64,000 nucleotides of DNA from Oceaniglobus trochenteri. Its GTDB lineage: Bacteria; Pseudomonadota; Alphaproteobacteria; Rhodobacterales; Rhodobacteraceae. The stretch covers positions 124,001 to 188,000 of the forward strand of contig NZ_JACNMM010000009.1 of the NCBI RefSeq assembly GCF_020529025.1, read 5' to 3'. Shown here in pieces: positions 45,604 through 55,801 of this stretch; the first letter of the stretch is position 1, and the number at the start of each line of letters is the position of its first letter. Under the pieces are notes generated by a model. The model saw nothing but the letters and a program-made list of their open reading frames with translations, was not told the DNA's origin and searched no databases. Position numbers and translations under genes: made by a program.

Positions 45604-46071
45604 ATGAAAACCAAGGTCCTGCTGTCCGTCAGCGTGCTGGCGCTGGGCGCCCTTGCCCTTTGGAGCGTGACCCAGGCCGCACCCCGCAAGGGGCAGCTTC
45701 TGGCCTATGACGCCCCAAAGGTGGTGAAGGCCGGTCAGTCCATTTATGCCGAAACCTGCGCCAGCTGCCATGGCGCCGACCTGGGGGGCCAGCCCGATTG
45801 GCGCAGCGCCGGAGAAAACGGCCGGATGCCCGCGCCGCCCCATGATGAAACCGGCCACACCTGGCATCATCCCGATGCCGCCCTGTTCGCGCTGACCAGG
45901 AACGGCGTGGCGGCCATGGTGGGGCAGGGGTATGAAAGCGACATGCCGGCCTATGGCGGTGTGCTGTCGGATGCCGAGATCGCCGCGGTGCTGGCCTATA
46001 TCAAATCCACCTGGCCTGATGAGATCATCGCCCGGCACAACGCGATGAACGCCGCCACCGCACATGATTGA
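45604..46071 (+). CDS. Periplasmic monohaem cytochrome c
   Basis: The 155-residue product has a signal peptide or anchor (residues 1-25, ending SVTQA), a haem motif CASCH (52-56) and a methionine in [13 protein letters not shown] as the likely sixth ligand. A GAAGGAG site precedes ATG 45604. This resembles small class I cytochromes such as those that feed oxidases. It stands alone, and its redox partner is not evident. Confidence 0.88.
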   Translation: MKTKVLLSVSVLALGALALWSVTQAAPRKGQLLAYDAPKVVKAGQSIYAETCASCHGADLGGQPDWRSAGENGRMPAPPHDETGHTWHHPDAALFALTRNGVAAMVGQGYESDMPAYGGVLSDAEIAAVLAYIKSTWPDEIIARHNAMNAATAHD

Positions 46072-46072
46072 C

Positions 46073-46501
46073 CTAGGCCAGAAGTCCGGCGGTGAGGGCG
46101 GCAAGGGCGATGTAACGCAGCGTCTTGGCGATGGCGACCAGCAGCAGGAACAGCCAGACCGGAGTGCGCATCGCGCCTGCCACCAGGGTGACGGCATCGC
46201 CCAAGGGCGCCCAGGACAGCAGCAGGGTCCACACGCCCCAGCGTGCGAACCAGGCCTGCGCCCGCGCCATCTGTTGCGGTTTGACTGGAAACCAGCGGCG
46301 CGACGAGAACCGGTCGACCTGCCGCCCGAGTGCATAATTGACCAGCGCGCCCAGGGTGTTGCCCAGGCTGGCCACCACGATCAGCCAACCGACCGGGGTT
46401 TCGCCCTGCAATTGCAGGGCGGCAAAGACGATTTCGGATTGCAGCGGCAGCAGGGTGGCCGCGCCGAAGGCCGCCGCGAACAGCATGGCAAGGCCTGTCA
46501 T
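46073..46501 (-). CDS. YqaA-type (DedA/SNARE-associated) membrane protein
   Basis: The 142-residue product has four membrane helices. It contains the YqaA signature region LPLQSEIVFAALQL, ASLGNTLGALVNYALGR and WAPLGDAVTLVAGAMR. DedA-superfamily proteins act in membrane homeostasis or lipid flipping. It ends one base after the cytochrome c stop codon on the other strand. Confidence 0.87.
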   Translation of the reverse strand: MTGLAMLFAAAFGAATLLPLQSEIVFAALQLQGETPVGWLIVVASLGNTLGALVNYALGRQVDRFSSRRWFPVKPQQMARAQAWFARWGVWTLLLSWAPLGDAVTLVAGAMRTPVWLFLLLVAIAKTLRYIALAALTAGLLA

Positions 46502-46522
46502 CCGCGCGCGCCCGGATGCGGA

Positions 46523-47098
46523 TCAGTCGTCGGCCAGCTCGCGCACCTGCCTGTCGTCCTCGCGCGGTTCACGGGGCGGGCGGCCGATCACGTCCTTCAA
46601 CTCGTCCAGCTCGATGAAATTGTCGGCCTGGCGACGCAGGTCGTCCGAGATCATCGGCGGCTGGCTGCGAATCGTCGACACCACCGAAACCCGCACGCCG
46701 CTGCGTTGCAGGCTTTCAACCAGAGGGCGAAAATCGCCGTCGCCCGAGAAGAGCACGATGTGATCGACCCGCGGCGCAAGCTCCATGGCATCGACACAAA
46801 GTTCGATATCCATGTTGCCCTTGACCTTCCGGCGGCCCTGGCTGTCGGTGTATTCCTTGGCCGGCTTTGTGACCATGCTGAAACCGTTGTAGTGGAGCCA
46901 GTCGACCAGCGGCCGGATCGGAGAATAATCGTCGTTTTCAAGAAGCGCGGTATAATAGAACGCCCGCAGCAATTTTCCGCGGCGCATGAATTCCTGGCGC
47001 AGCAGTTTATAATCGATGTCGAAACCCAAAGCCTTCGCAGCGGCGTAAAGGTTGGACCCATCGATGAACAGCGCAAGCCGTTCGTCCCGGTAAAACAT
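46523..47098 (-). CDS. NYN-domain protein (LabA/DUF88 type, putative RNase)
   Basis: The 191-residue product is a PIN-like NYN domain with acidic active-site candidates in FIDGSNLY, DIELCVDAM and LFSGDGDFRPLV. Start MFYRDERLAL at ATG 47098 follows GAAAGG; an upstream in-frame start at 47203 would overlap the folK leader. NYN proteins cut RNA, but the target is unknown. It is divergent from folK. Confidence 0.87.
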   Translation of the reverse strand: MFYRDERLALFIDGSNLYAAAKALGFDIDYKLLRQEFMRRGKLLRAFYYTALLENDDYSPIRPLVDWLHYNGFSMVTKPAKEYTDSQGRRKVKGNMDIELCVDAMELAPRVDHIVLFSGDGDFRPLVESLQRSGVRVSVVSTIRSQPPMISDDLRRQADNFIELDELKDVIGRPPREPREDDRQVRELADD

Positions 47099-47185
47099 GA
47101 AATAATGCCTTTCTGATCTTTCGGTTTGCTGGCTCCCGTGAGCAAGGAGTGCTAACGCAGACCGATTGTCTGGGGTAATCAAGGA

Positions 47186-47788
47186 ATGTCGGCGGTGGCG
47201 CAACTGTCCTTTCAGTCAGATTCCAATGCCCGAGTCTTGGTGGCATTGGGCGCGAATACAACCCTGGCGGGTCAAACGAGAGAAGAGGCGGTCATGTCGG
47301 CGCTGCAACGTCTCGACAGTTCCACTTGCCGATTGCTGAAATACAGCCGCATGTTCATGACGCCCTGTTTTCCGGCCGGAGCCGGCCCTGACTATATTAA
47401 TGCTGTCGCGTCATTCGAGACAAGGCTTACCGCGCGCAACTTTCTTGCAAGATTGCATTCTGTCGAAACAGACCTCGGGCGCGAACGGGTGCAACGCTGG
47501 GGCAGTCGCACCATGGACCTTGATTTGCTCGCCTATGGCGAAAGTGTGCTGCCCGACAGGGCGACATTCCTGCATTGGCATGATCTTGCCATCGAAGAGC
47601 AGAAAATGCGCGCTCCCGACAAGTTGATCGTGCCGCACCCGCGCATGGCCGAGCGGGCCTTTGTCCTGATTCCCCTGTTGGATATCGCGCCCGACTGGCG
47701 CCACCCGGTTTCGGGGATGACGGTGCGTCAGATGGCCGATGCCCTTCCCGAGGCCGAAAAATCGGCCGTGATCCCGATCACGAACTGA
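47186..47788 (+). CDS. folK: 2-amino-4-hydroxy-6-hydroxymethyldihydropteridine pyrophosphokinase
   Basis: FolK transfers pyrophosphate to the pterin precursor of folate. The 200-residue product has VLVALGANT near the start, [15 protein letters not shown] (the catalytic signature) and [21 protein letters not shown]. The N-terminal 15 residues before the fold are weakly conserved. It begins a long plus-strand run of housekeeping genes. Confidence 0.95.
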   Translation: MSAVAQLSFQSDSNARVLVALGANTTLAGQTREEAVMSALQRLDSSTCRLLKYSRMFMTPCFPAGAGPDYINAVASFETRLTARNFLARLHSVETDLGRERVQRWGSRTMDLDLLAYGESVLPDRATFLHWHDLAIEEQKMRAPDKLIVPHPRMAERAFVLIPLLDIAPDWRHPVSGMTVRQMADALPEAEKSAVIPITN

Positions 47789-47874
47789 CGTTCCGGATTG
47801 TTTCTGGTTGTCAAGGCTTTTCAACGGGCATACAAGCGCCGTTCAGGCTTTCCTTGTCCCGACTGGAGATTCCA

Positions 47875-48228
47875 ATGGCCCGCGTTACGGTAGAAGATTG
47901 CGTCGATAAAGTCCCCAACCGGTTTGAACTGGTGATGTTGGCCGCGCATCGTGCGCGCGAGATCGCCTCGGGCGGTTCGCTGACCGTGGATCGGGACAAC
48001 GACAAGAACCCGGTCGTCTCGCTGCGCGAGATCGCCGAGGAAACCCAGCAGGCGGCCGATCTGCGCGAACGGATGATCGAATCGCACCAGACCCAGATCG
48101 AGGTCGACGAACCCGAAGAGGATTCGATGGCCCTGCTGATGGGCGGCGCCCCCGACAAGCCCGCCGAAGACGACATGAGCGAAGAGAAACTGCTGCGCGC
48201 CCTCATGGAAGCGCAGGGTCAGCAATAA
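47875..48228 (+). CDS. rpoZ: RNA polymerase omega subunit
   Basis: The 117-residue product opens [30 protein letters not shown], the omega signature, and has an acidic C-terminal extension usual in alphaproteobacteria. TGGAGA precedes ATG 47875; an upstream TTG at 47854 is not needed. It precedes rsh, the common rpoZ-spoT order. Confidence 0.96.
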   Translation: MARVTVEDCVDKVPNRFELVMLAAHRAREIASGGSLTVDRDNDKNPVVSLREIAEETQQAADLRERMIESHQTQIEVDEPEEDSMALLMGGAPDKPAEDDMSEEKLLRALMEAQGQQ

Positions 48229-48283
48229 TCGCGCGAACAGCGCTTGTGATATCCGCACGGAAACGTGCAAGGCGGCGGACCGG

Positions 48284-50404
48284 ATGACGACAGCCCAAGA
48301 CCTGATCACGCTGGTCCGCGCCTACAACCCCAAGACCAACGCACAGCTTCTGGCCGATGCCTATGCCTACGGCGAGGCGATGCACGAGGGCCAGTTCCGC
48401 CATTCCGGCGACCCCTATTTCACCCACCCCGTCGCCGTGGCCTGTATTCTGGCCGAAATGCAGCTGGACGATGCCACCATCGTCACCGCGCTGCTGCACG
48501 ACACCATCGAAGATACGAAATCGACCTACGGCGAAGTGGCGCTGAAGTTCGGCACCGAGGTGGCCGAACTGGTGGATGGCGTGACAAAGCTGACCAACCT
48601 GCAGCTTAACAGCACCGAAACCAAGCAGGCCGAGAATTTCCGCAAGCTGTTCATGGCCATGTCCAAGGATCTGCGGGTGATCCTGGTGAAGCTGGCCGAC
48701 CGTTTGCACAACATGCGCACGATCAAATCGATGCGCCCGGAAAAGCAGGTTCAGAAGGCCCGCGAAACCATGGACATCTTCGCCGCCCTGGCCGGGCGGA
48801 TGGGGATGCAGTGGATGCGCGATGAGCTTGAGGACCTGACGTTCCAGGTTCTGAACCCCGAGGCGCGCACCAGCATCATCCGGCGGTTCATCACCCTGCA
48901 ACGCGAAACCGGCGACGTGATCCACAAGATCACCGGCGACATCCAGCTTGAACTCTCGAAAGCCAATATCGAGGCTCAGGTCTATGGCCGGGCCAAGAAA
49001 CCCTATTCCATCTGGCGCAAGATGGAGGAGAAACAGCTCTCCTTCTCGCGCCTCTCGGACATTTACGGGTTCCGCGTGATCTGCCGCACCGAGATGGAGT
49101 GTTACCGCATCCTTGGCGCGATCCACCAGCGCTGGCGCGCGGTGCCGGGGCGGTTCAAGGATTACATCAGCCAGCCGAAATCCAACGGCTACCGTTCGAT
49201 CCATACCACCGTTTCCGGGCGCGACGGCAAGCGGGTCGAGGTGCAGATCCGCACCCGCCAGATGCACGAGGTGGCCGAAACCGGCGTGGCGGCCCATTGG
49301 TCGTATCGCGATGGCGTGCGGGTGCAGAACCCCTTTGCCGTCGATCCGGTGAAGTGGATCGCCTCGCTGACCGAGCGGCTGGACACCGCCGAGGATCACG
49401 AGGATTTCCTCGAGGCGGTCAAGCTTGAGATGTACCAGGACCAGGTGTTCTGCTTCACCCCCAAGGGCGACGTGGTGAAGCTGCCGCGCGGGGCGACGCC
49501 GCTGGATTTCGCCTATGCGATCCACACCCGCATCGGCGACAGCTGCGTGGGCGCCAAGGTCGATGCCATTCGCGTGCCTCTTTGGACACGGTTGAAGAAC
49601 GGCCAGTCGGTCGAGATCATCACCGCCGAGGGGCAGCGCCCCCAGACCACCTGGATCGACATCGTGGCGACGGGGCGGGCCAAGACCGCGATCCGCCGCT
49701 CCCTGCGCGAGGAAGACCGCGAAAGGTTCATCAAGCTGGGGCTGGAACTGGCCCGAGTCGCCTTTGACCACGTCGGCAAGCGGATGAGCGACCGCGCCCT
49801 GACCACCGCCGCCCGCCGCCTGTCGCTGAACAGCAGCGACGAATTGCTGGCGCGGCTGGGTTCGGCGGAACTGCCCGCGCGCAAGGTGGTGCAGGTGCTG
49901 TACCCTGAACTGACCGTCAAGCCGGGGGACGAGATCGAGCCGAGCCGCGCCATTGTCGGGCTGTCTCCGAACCAGACCTTCGCGCGGGCCGAATGCTGCC
50001 AGCCGGTGCCGGGCGAAAGGATCGTCGGAATCACCTATCGCGGCATGGGGGTGCGCATCCACGCCATCGATTGCCCCGCGCTGACCGATTTCGAAGAGGA
50101 AACCGACCGCTGGGTCGATCTGACCTGGCATTCCGGCCCCCATGCGGCGGTGCATACCGTGTCCTTCGACATGACCATCAGCAACGATGCCGGCGTCCTG
50201 GGGCGCATCTGCACCCTGATCGGCGAGCAGAAGGCGAATATCTCGGACCTGCGGTTCAGCGACAGGAAACAGGACTTTTTCCGCCTCGTCATTGACGTTG
50301 ACCTGAGGGACGCCGAACATATGCACGCGGTGCGCCTGGCGCTGGAGGCCGACAGCGATGTCGCAACCATTCGCCGTCACCGCGATCTGAAACGCAAACC
50401 CTGA
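48284..50404 (+). CDS. rsh: Bifunctional (p)ppGpp synthetase/hydrolase (Rsh, RelA/SpoT)
   Basis: Rsh makes and degrades the alarmone (p)ppGpp. The 706-residue product has an intact HD hydrolase domain (FTHPVAVACI with His48, LLHDTIEDT with His72-Asp73). The synthetase domain follows (LSDIYGFRVI, then GRFKDYISQPKSNGYRSIHT, where RFKD is the RxKD loop of bifunctional enzymes). After it come a TGS domain (VFCFTPKGDVVKLPRGATPLDFAYAI region) and a C-terminal ACT domain. It is the only Rsh in the window. Confidence 0.96.
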   Translation: MTTAQDLITLVRAYNPKTNAQLLADAYAYGEAMHEGQFRHSGDPYFTHPVAVACILAEMQLDDATIVTALLHDTIEDTKSTYGEVALKFGTEVAELVDGVTKLTNLQLNSTETKQAENFRKLFMAMSKDLRVILVKLADRLHNMRTIKSMRPEKQVQKARETMDIFAALAGRMGMQWMRDELEDLTFQVLNPEARTSIIRRFITLQRETGDVIHKITGDIQLELSKANIEAQVYGRAKKPYSIWRKMEEKQLSFSRLSDIYGFRVICRTEMECYRILGAIHQRWRAVPGRFKDYISQPKSNGYRSIHTTVSGRDGKRVEVQIRTRQMHEVAETGVAAHWSYRDGVRVQNPFAVDPVKWIASLTERLDTAEDHEDFLEAVKLEMYQDQVFCFTPKGDVVKLPRGATPLDFAYAIHTRIGDSCVGAKVDAIRVPLWTRLKNGQSVEIITAEGQRPQTTWIDIVATGRAKTAIRRSLREEDRERFIKLGLELARVAFDHVGKRMSDRALTTAARRLSLNSSDELLARLGSAELPARKVVQVLYPELTVKPGDEIEPSRAIVGLSPNQTFARAECCQPVPGERIVGITYRGMGVRIHAIDCPALTDFEEETDRWVDLTWHSGPHAAVHTVSFDMTISNDAGVLGRICTLIGEQKANISDLRFSDRKQDFFRLVIDVDLRDAEHMHAVRLALEADSDVATIRRHRDLKRKP

Positions 50405-50424
50405 CGGGGAAGGACGGCTAGCCA

Positions 50425-51090
50425 GTGGTGTTCAAACGACGCACCCCGCGTTCATACCTCCAGGCCATTGGCGAATTCTTCTATCCGCGCGGTGGCTGGT
50501 TGCGTGCCGCGCAATACGTCGCCCATCGCCTGCGCCGCCTTCCCGATCCGGCCCACAAGATCAGCCGCGGCCTGGCGGCGGGGGTCTTCGTCAGCTTCAC
50601 GCCGCTTTTCGGATTCCATTTCGTCACCGCCGCCGCCATCGCCTGGGTGATGCGCGGCAATATCCTGGCCTCGATCCTGGGCACCTTCGCGGGCAATCCG
50701 CTGACCTTTCCGATCATCGCCACGGGGTCGGTCGAACTGGGAAGCTGGATGCTGGGCGAACACAGCGGCAACCTGAACCACCCCTCGGTGGTCTCGGCCT
50801 TTTCCTATGCCTCGCTTGAGATCTGGCATAACCTGAAGGCGATCTTCACCGCCGAGCCGGTGCGCTGGGGCCATCTGAACGAATTTTTCGACAGGGTCTT
50901 CCTGCCCTACCTGGTGGGCGGTATCATTCCCGGCGTGATCTGCGGACTGGTGGCCTATTTCGCCTCGCGGCCCCTGATCACCGCCTATCAGAAATCGCGC
51001 ATCAAGCGGTTGAAGAAGAATTTCGCCAAACGGCGCGCCGCCGCCGAAGCGGCACGGCTGAAGCCCGCGCCGCCACCGCCCACCCGCTAG
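50425..51090 (+). CDS. DUF2062 membrane protein
   Basis: The 221-residue product starts with GTG, 20 bases after rsh. It has a DUF2062 core: [39 protein letters not shown] and [17 protein letters not shown], with about three membrane helices, and a basic C-terminal helix with prolines at the end. The family function is unknown; the position between rsh and pdxJ is conserved in related genomes as far as I recall. Confidence 0.88.
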   Translation: MVFKRRTPRSYLQAIGEFFYPRGGWLRAAQYVAHRLRRLPDPAHKISRGLAAGVFVSFTPLFGFHFVTAAAIAWVMRGNILASILGTFAGNPLTFPIIATGSVELGSWMLGEHSGNLNHPSVVSAFSYASLEIWHNLKAIFTAEPVRWGHLNEFFDRVFLPYLVGGIIPGVICGLVAYFASRPLITAYQKSRIKRLKKNFAKRRAAAEAARLKPAPPPPTR

Positions 51091-51107
51091 CACCGAGGAA
51101 CCGAGAC

Positions 51108-51866
51108 ATGGCCCAAACCCCCGATCGCCTGCGCCTTGGCGTGAACATCGACCACGTGGCAACCGTGCGCAACGCCCGCGGCGGCGCCGTGCCCGACCCG
51201 CTGCGCGCCGCGCTGATGGTGCAGGAGGCCGGGGCGGACGGCATCACCGCCCACCTGCGCGAAGATCGCCGCCACATCCGCGACGATGACATCGCCCGCC
51301 TGATGGAACAGCTGAGCATTCCGCTGAACTTCGAGATGGCCGCAACCGAGGAGATGCAGGCCATCGCCCTGCGCCATCCGCCCCACGCTGTCTGCATCGT
51401 TCCCGAAAAGCGCGAAGAACGCACGACGGAAGGCGGGCTTGAGGTGGCGGGCGAGGAAAAGCGTCTGGCCGCCTTCATCGCCCCCCTGCGCGAGGCGGGT
51501 TGCCGGGTGTCGCTGTTCGTTGCGGCGGACGAGGCGCAGATCCGCGCCTCGGCCCGGATCGGTGCGGCGGTGGTGGAACTGCACACCGGCGCCTACTGCG
51601 ATTTCCACGTCGAGGGGAAGAGCGGCGAGCGCGACGGCGAACTGGCCCGCCTGCGCGACATGGCGGCGCTGGCCGCCGAGCTGGGCCTTGAGGTGCATGC
51701 CGGGCACGGATTGTCCTATGACACGGTGGGCCCCATCGCGGCGCTGCCGCAGGTGGTGGAACTGAATATTGGCCATTTCCTGGTGGGCGAGGCGATCTTC
51801 GTGGGCCTTCCCGCCGCCATGGCCGAGATGCGCCGCCTGATGGACGCGGCACGGTCGGCCCCGTGA
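51108..51866 (+). CDS. pdxJ: Pyridoxine 5'-phosphate synthase
   Basis: PdxJ condenses 1-deoxyxylulose 5-phosphate and 3-amino-2-oxopropyl phosphate to pyridoxine phosphate. The 252-residue product has [46 protein letters not shown] and [16 protein letters not shown]. All are family-defining segments. Its stop overlaps the next gene's GTG start (GTGA). Confidence 0.97.
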   Translation: MAQTPDRLRLGVNIDHVATVRNARGGAVPDPLRAALMVQEAGADGITAHLREDRRHIRDDDIARLMEQLSIPLNFEMAATEEMQAIALRHPPHAVCIVPEKREERTTEGGLEVAGEEKRLAAFIAPLREAGCRVSLFVAADEAQIRASARIGAAVVELHTGAYCDFHVEGKSGERDGELARLRDMAALAAELGLEVHAGHGLSYDTVGPIAALPQVVELNIGHFLVGEAIFVGLPAAMAEMRRLMDAARSAP

Positions 51867-52480
51867 GCCTTGGCGATCTGCTGCAGGTCATGCTGGCCTT
51901 CGGGGTGGTCTGCGTTTCGCCGGGGCCGGCCAACCTTGCCCTTGCGGCACGGGCCATGGCGCAAGGGCGGCGGGCCGCGCTGCCCATGGCGGCGGGGCTT
52001 GCCCTGGGCCTTGCGCTTTGGGGCGTGGCAGCTGCGACCGGGCTGGGCGCGGTGCTGGCCGGATCGGCCGCCGCACTGGGCGCGCTGAAGGTGGTGGGCG
52101 CATGTTATCTCGGATGGCTTGCGCTGGGCGCGGCCCAGGGGGCGGCGCGGCGAGACGGGCCAGAGGCCCCGGTGGCCGGGCGGATGGGCGGGTTTCGGAC
52201 CGGCCTGTTGCTGAACCTGTCCAACCCCAAGGCGGTTCTGGCCTGGATGGCGGCGCTTTCCATGGGGCTGAGCCCTGAGGTGGGCGCCGGCGCCGTGCGG
52301 GGCGCGACGGCGGTTTGTGCGCTGATCGGTGTGGCCAATTACCTGCTCTGGGCGCTGGTGTTCTCGGCGGGCGGCGCGATGGCGTTTTATGCCCGCGCCC
52401 GGCGCGGGGTCGAGGCGGGCTGTGCCGCGCTCTTCTCGCTCGCAGCCTTCGGGCTGCTACGCTCGGCGTTTGCGCGATGA
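51863..52480 (+). CDS. LysE/RhtB family amino acid exporter (second copy)
   Basis: The 205-residue product starts with GTG overlapping the pdxJ stop by 4 bases. It has [24 protein letters not shown] near the start (here the SPGPAN motif marks the family) and [18 protein letters not shown] in the middle, with six helices. It is unrelated in close sequence to the LysE-type gene at 43375. Confidence 0.88.
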   Translation: MSLGDLLQVMLAFGVVCVSPGPANLALAARAMAQGRRAALPMAAGLALGLALWGVAAATGLGAVLAGSAAALGALKVVGACYLGWLALGAAQGAARRDGPEAPVAGRMGGFRTGLLLNLSNPKAVLAWMAALSMGLSPEVGAGAVRGATAVCALIGVANYLLWALVFSAGGAMAFYARARRGVEAGCAALFSLAAFGLLRSAFAR

Positions 52481-52517
52481 GGGGGGCCTGTTGGTCGGTC
52501 CGCAACGGGGGTGCTGC

Positions 52518-52916
52518 ATGATCCTGGGTATCGGCACCGACCTGTGCAACATCGACCGGATCGCGGGGGTGCTGGAGCGGCACGGCGACCGGTTCCGCAA
52601 CCGTGTCTTCACCGAAACCGAGCAGCGCAAGGCGGCCCGCCGCCCCGATGTGGCCGCCACCTATGCCAAACGCTGGGCCGCCAAGGAGGCCTGTTCCAAG
52701 GCCCTGGGCACCGGTCTGCGCATGGGGATCGCCTGGAAGGACATGGCCGTCAGCAACCTGCCCACCGGTCAGCCTGTCATGGCCGTGACCGGCTGGGCGG
52801 CAGAGCGCCTGGCGGGGATGACGCCGGCGGGTCACAAGGCCGTGATCCATGTCACCCTGACCGACGATCACCCCTGGGCCCAGGCCTTCGTGGTGATCGA
52901 GGCGCTGCCCGAATAG
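52518..52916 (+). CDS. acpS: Holo-[acyl-carrier-protein] synthase
   Basis: AcpS attaches 4'-phosphopantetheine to acyl carrier protein. The 132-residue product has [28 protein letters not shown] and the metal-binding [14 protein letters not shown]. The start is ATG 52518 (MILGIGTDL); the longer frame to 52329 overlaps lysE and is not needed. Confidence 0.96.
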   Translation: MILGIGTDLCNIDRIAGVLERHGDRFRNRVFTETEQRKAARRPDVAATYAKRWAAKEACSKALGTGLRMGIAWKDMAVSNLPTGQPVMAVTGWAAERLAGMTPAGHKAVIHVTLTDDHPWAQAFVVIEALPE

Positions 52917-52941
52917 GGCGGTTTGCGCGGCGGGCGGGGGA

Positions 52942-52961
52942 GCGAGAGGCCAGCCTCTCGC
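52942..52961 (+). terminator. Hairpin after acpS
   Basis: GCGAGAGG and CCTCTCGC form a perfect 8-bp stem with a 4-base loop, 26 bases after the acpS stop. The class B repeat, with its TATTTGT stretch, starts 8 bases later, so the two together may act as a terminator. Confidence 0.5.
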
Positions 52962-52968
52962 GCTCTCC

Positions 52969-52992
52969 GGGATATTTGTGGACCAAAGATGG
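52969..52992 (+). repeat. Intergenic repeat, class B copy (plus orientation)
   Basis: GGGATATTTGTGGACCAAAG followed by ATGG, matching the copy at 18357 on the minus strand. It lies between acpS and lepB. Confidence 0.68.
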
Positions 52993-53076
52993 GGGCGGCT
53001 GAATCGGCCGGCGATCTTGACTCCCCGGCATGGCCCGCTCATGTAGCGCGGGCATCAACAACAAGGCAGGCAGGCG

Positions 53077-53853
53077 ATGGCAGAGAAGAAGGACGGTATC
53101 ATGGAAACCGTGAAAACGGTGGTCTATGCCCTGTTGATCGCCGGTATTTTCCGCACCCTGTTCTTTCAGCCCTTCTGGATTCCCTCGGGCAGCATGAAGG
53201 ATACCCTGTTGGTGGGCGATTTCCTTTTCGTCAACAAGATGGCCTATGGCTATTCGCGCTATTCCTGCCCCTTCGCGATCTGCCCGATTTCCGGCCGCAT
53301 TTTCGGTTCCGAGCCCGAGCGGGGCGATGTGGTGGTGTTCCGCCATCCGGTGACGGGCAGCGATTTCATCAAGCGGCTGATCGGCCTGCCGGGCGACAGC
53401 GTCCAGGTGCAGGACGGTGTGTTGTTCATCAACGGCGAGGAAGCGGTGCAGACCCCCGATGGCGTTTTTGCCGAGGAGTTCGAGCAGCAGGGCCCGGTGG
53501 GCAACCTGCCCCAGTGCGAGAACGAGGGCGTGGGCATCGGCGGCACCTGCGAGAAATCGAAGTTCAGGGAGACGCTGCCGGGCGGGCCGACTCATTCGAT
53601 CCTGAACATCCGCGAGTCGCGGCTGGACAATACCCCCGTCTACACGGTGCCCGAGGGGCAGTATTTCTTCATGGGCGACAACCGCGACAACTCGACCGAC
53701 AGCCGGGTCAGCCAGAACGCCATGGGCGTCGGTTTCGTGCCCTACGAGAACCTGATCGGCCGGGCGGACCGGGTCATGTTCTCGTCCGCGGGCAAGTCGA
53801 TGCTGTTCTTCTGGACCTGGCGCAGTGACCGGTTCTTCAAGGCGATCGAGTGA
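53077..53853 (+). CDS. lepB: Signal peptidase I
   Basis: LepB cuts signal peptides on the periplasmic face. The 258-residue product has one membrane helix (about residues 13-33), the catalytic serine in IPSGSM (Ser39), the catalytic lysine in [14 protein letters not shown] (Lys99), and [12 protein letters not shown] near the end. An inserted YSCPFAICP stretch (about residues 62-70), with two cysteines, lies between the serine and lysine motifs. Its stop overlaps the rnc start. Confidence 0.96.
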   Translation: MAEKKDGIMETVKTVVYALLIAGIFRTLFFQPFWIPSGSMKDTLLVGDFLFVNKMAYGYSRYSCPFAICPISGRIFGSEPERGDVVVFRHPVTGSDFIKRLIGLPGDSVQVQDGVLFINGEEAVQTPDGVFAEEFEQQGPVGNLPQCENEGVGIGGTCEKSKFRETLPGGPTHSILNIRESRLDNTPVYTVPEGQYFFMGDNRDNSTDSRVSQNAMGVGFVPYENLIGRADRVMFSSAGKSMLFFWTWRSDRFFKAIE

Positions 53854-54536
53854 AACTTTCCGCCGACCTCCTGGCCTTCAGCCGGCGCCTGGGGCACGAT
53901 TTCGCCACGCCCGAGCACCTGGTGCGCGCGGTGACCCATGCCTCGATTTCCTCGGCGACCCGGCCCGACAACCAGCGGCTTGAGTTTCTGGGCGACCGGG
54001 TTCTGGGCCTTGTGATGGCCGAGGAGGTGCTGAAGGCCGATCCGGATGCGGCCGAGGGCCAGCTTGCCCCGCGCTTCAACGCCCTTGTGCGCAAGGAGAC
54101 CTGCGCCGCCGTCGCACGCGAGATCGAGCTTGGCACGGTGTTGAAGCTGGGCCGCTCGGAGATGATATCGGGCGGGCGGCGCAAGGAGGCGCTGCTGGGC
54201 GACGGGATGGAGGCGGTGATTGCCGCGGTCTATCTGGACGGGGGGATCGACGCCGCGCAGAAGGTGATCCTGCGTCACTGGAAGACCCGCATCGCCAGCG
54301 TGGAGGCCGATGCCCGCGACCCCAAGACCAGCCTTCAGGAATGGGCCCAGGCCCGCAAGCTGCCCCCGCCGAAATACGTCGTCGTCTCGCGCGAGGGGCC
54401 CGACCATGCGCCGGTCTTCACCATCGAGGCCCGATTGCAGACCGGCGAGGCCGAGCGCGCGCAGGCCACCAGCAAACGTGCCGCCGAACAGGCCGCAGCA
54501 AGCGCGATGCTGGCGCGCATGGAGCATCAGACATGA
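53850..54536 (+). CDS. rnc: Ribonuclease III
   Basis: RNase III cuts double-stranded RNA. The 228-residue product starts with GTG overlapping lepB (GTGA). It has the signature [34 protein letters not shown], and a C-terminal double-stranded-RNA-binding domain ([11 protein letters not shown] through to the alanine-rich end). It overlaps era by 4 bases. Confidence 0.97.
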   Translation: MKLSADLLAFSRRLGHDFATPEHLVRAVTHASISSATRPDNQRLEFLGDRVLGLVMAEEVLKADPDAAEGQLAPRFNALVRKETCAAVAREIELGTVLKLGRSEMISGGRRKEALLGDGMEAVIAAVYLDGGIDAAQKVILRHWKTRIASVEADARDPKTSLQEWAQARKLPPPKYVVVSREGPDHAPVFTIEARLQTGEAERAQATSKRAAEQAAASAMLARMEHQT

Positions 54537-55447
54537 GTGAAGCCGAAACCCGCGCCGGATTTGTCGCCCTGATCGGGGAACCGAACGCCGGAAAATCCAC
54601 CCTGCTGAACCGCATGGTGGGCGCGAAGATTTCCATCGTGACCCACAAGGTGCAGACCACGCGCGCCCGCATCCGCGGCGTTGCCATCGAGGGGGCGTCG
54701 CAGATCGTCTTCGTGGATACGCCGGGGCTGTTCAAGCCGCGCCGCCGCCTGGACCGGGCCATGGTCAAGGCGGCCTGGGGCGGGGCGGGGGATGCCGATA
54801 TCGTCGTCCTGATGATCGAGGCACAGCGCGGTCTGACCGAAGGCGTCGCCGCCATTCTCGAGAACCTGGCCGAACATACCGAGGGCCGCCGCGTGGTTCT
54901 GGCCATCAACAAGATCGACCGGGTCGAGGCGAAGGTTCTTCTGGCGCTGACAAGGAAGCTGAACGAGGCCTTCGCCTTTTCGGAGACCTTCATGATTTCG
55001 GCCGAGAAGGGCCATGGGGTCGAGGATCTGCGCCGGTGGCTGGCGGCGGAACTGCCTGTCGGGCCCTGGCTGTACCCCGAAGACCAGATCGCCGACCTGC
55101 CCATGCGGATGATCGCGGCCGAGATGACCCGCGAAAAGCTGACCCTGCGCCTTCACCAGGAACTGCCCTACGAGCTGACCGTCGAGACCGAGAGCTGGGA
55201 CGAGAAGAAGGATGGCTCGGCCCGGATCGAACAGCTGATCTATGTGCAGCGCGACGGCCACAAGGGCATCATTCTTGGCAAGGGCGGCGAGACGATCAAG
55301 GCCGTGTCACAGGCCGCCCGCGCCGAGCTCGAGACGTTCCTGGGGCGCAAGGTGCACCTGTTCCTTCAGGTCAAGGTGCGGCCCGGCTGGCTGGACGAGG
55401 CGGCGCGGTATTCCGAGATCGGACTTGATTTCAAGGACGGCGACTGA
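54533..55447 (+). CDS. era: GTPase Era
   Basis: Era binds 16S rRNA and helps 30S assembly. The 304-residue product has [16 protein letters not shown] (G1), TTRARIRG (G2), DTPGLF (G3), NKID (G4) and a C-terminal KH domain with [20 protein letters not shown] 54533 overlaps the rnc stop; a longer frame to 54341 lies inside rnc. Confidence 0.97.
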   Translation: MSEAETRAGFVALIGEPNAGKSTLLNRMVGAKISIVTHKVQTTRARIRGVAIEGASQIVFVDTPGLFKPRRRLDRAMVKAAWGGAGDADIVVLMIEAQRGLTEGVAAILENLAEHTEGRRVVLAINKIDRVEAKVLLALTRKLNEAFAFSETFMISAEKGHGVEDLRRWLAAELPVGPWLYPEDQIADLPMRMIAAEMTREKLTLRLHQELPYELTVETESWDEKKDGSARIEQLIYVQRDGHKGIILGKGGETIKAVSQAARAELETFLGRKVHLFLQVKVRPGWLDEAARYSEIGLDFKDGD

Positions 55448-55470
55448 GGCGCGCGCCAGGAGAGGCTGAC

Positions 55471-55800
55471 ATGCGGCTGACGGCGGATTTCTGGGTGGCG
55501 GCTTATCTGGCGCGGCTGCGTCTGGCCGATATCCCCGCCTTCGTGGTGGCCCATGGCGACGACACGGCAGGCGCGGTCCTGGTCAAGCTGAACACGCTGG
55601 ACGGTCAGGCGCGGGTGTTCCAGCGCCAGTTCGACATGATGAGTGACACCCGCCATTGGGCCGTCCTGACCGAGGGCGCCGAACCCGAGGTCGATGCCGC
55701 CATCGCCCGCCAACGCGGCTTTGATTCCGATCTCTGGGTGATCGAGGTCGAGGATCGCGCCGGGCGGCATCTTCTCGATGAACCGGGGCTTGGCGGCTGA
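55471..55800 (+). CDS. DUF1491 family protein
   Basis: The 109-residue product opens [22 protein letters not shown] and includes [12 protein letters not shown] and [13 protein letters not shown]. This matches DUF1491 proteins of alphaproteobacteria, of unknown function, commonly next to era and recO. It ends one base before recO, so co-translation is likely. Confidence 0.88.
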   Translation: MRLTADFWVAAYLARLRLADIPAFVVAHGDDTAGAVLVKLNTLDGQARVFQRQFDMMSDTRHWAVLTEGAEPEVDAAIARQRGFDSDLWVIEVEDRAGRHLLDEPGLGG

Positions 55801-55801
55801 G

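Noticed and set aside
47854-47874. TTG start for rpoZ seven codons upstream
   Set aside because: The omega subunit start [10 protein letters not shown] at 47875 has a good ribosome site and is the conserved start.
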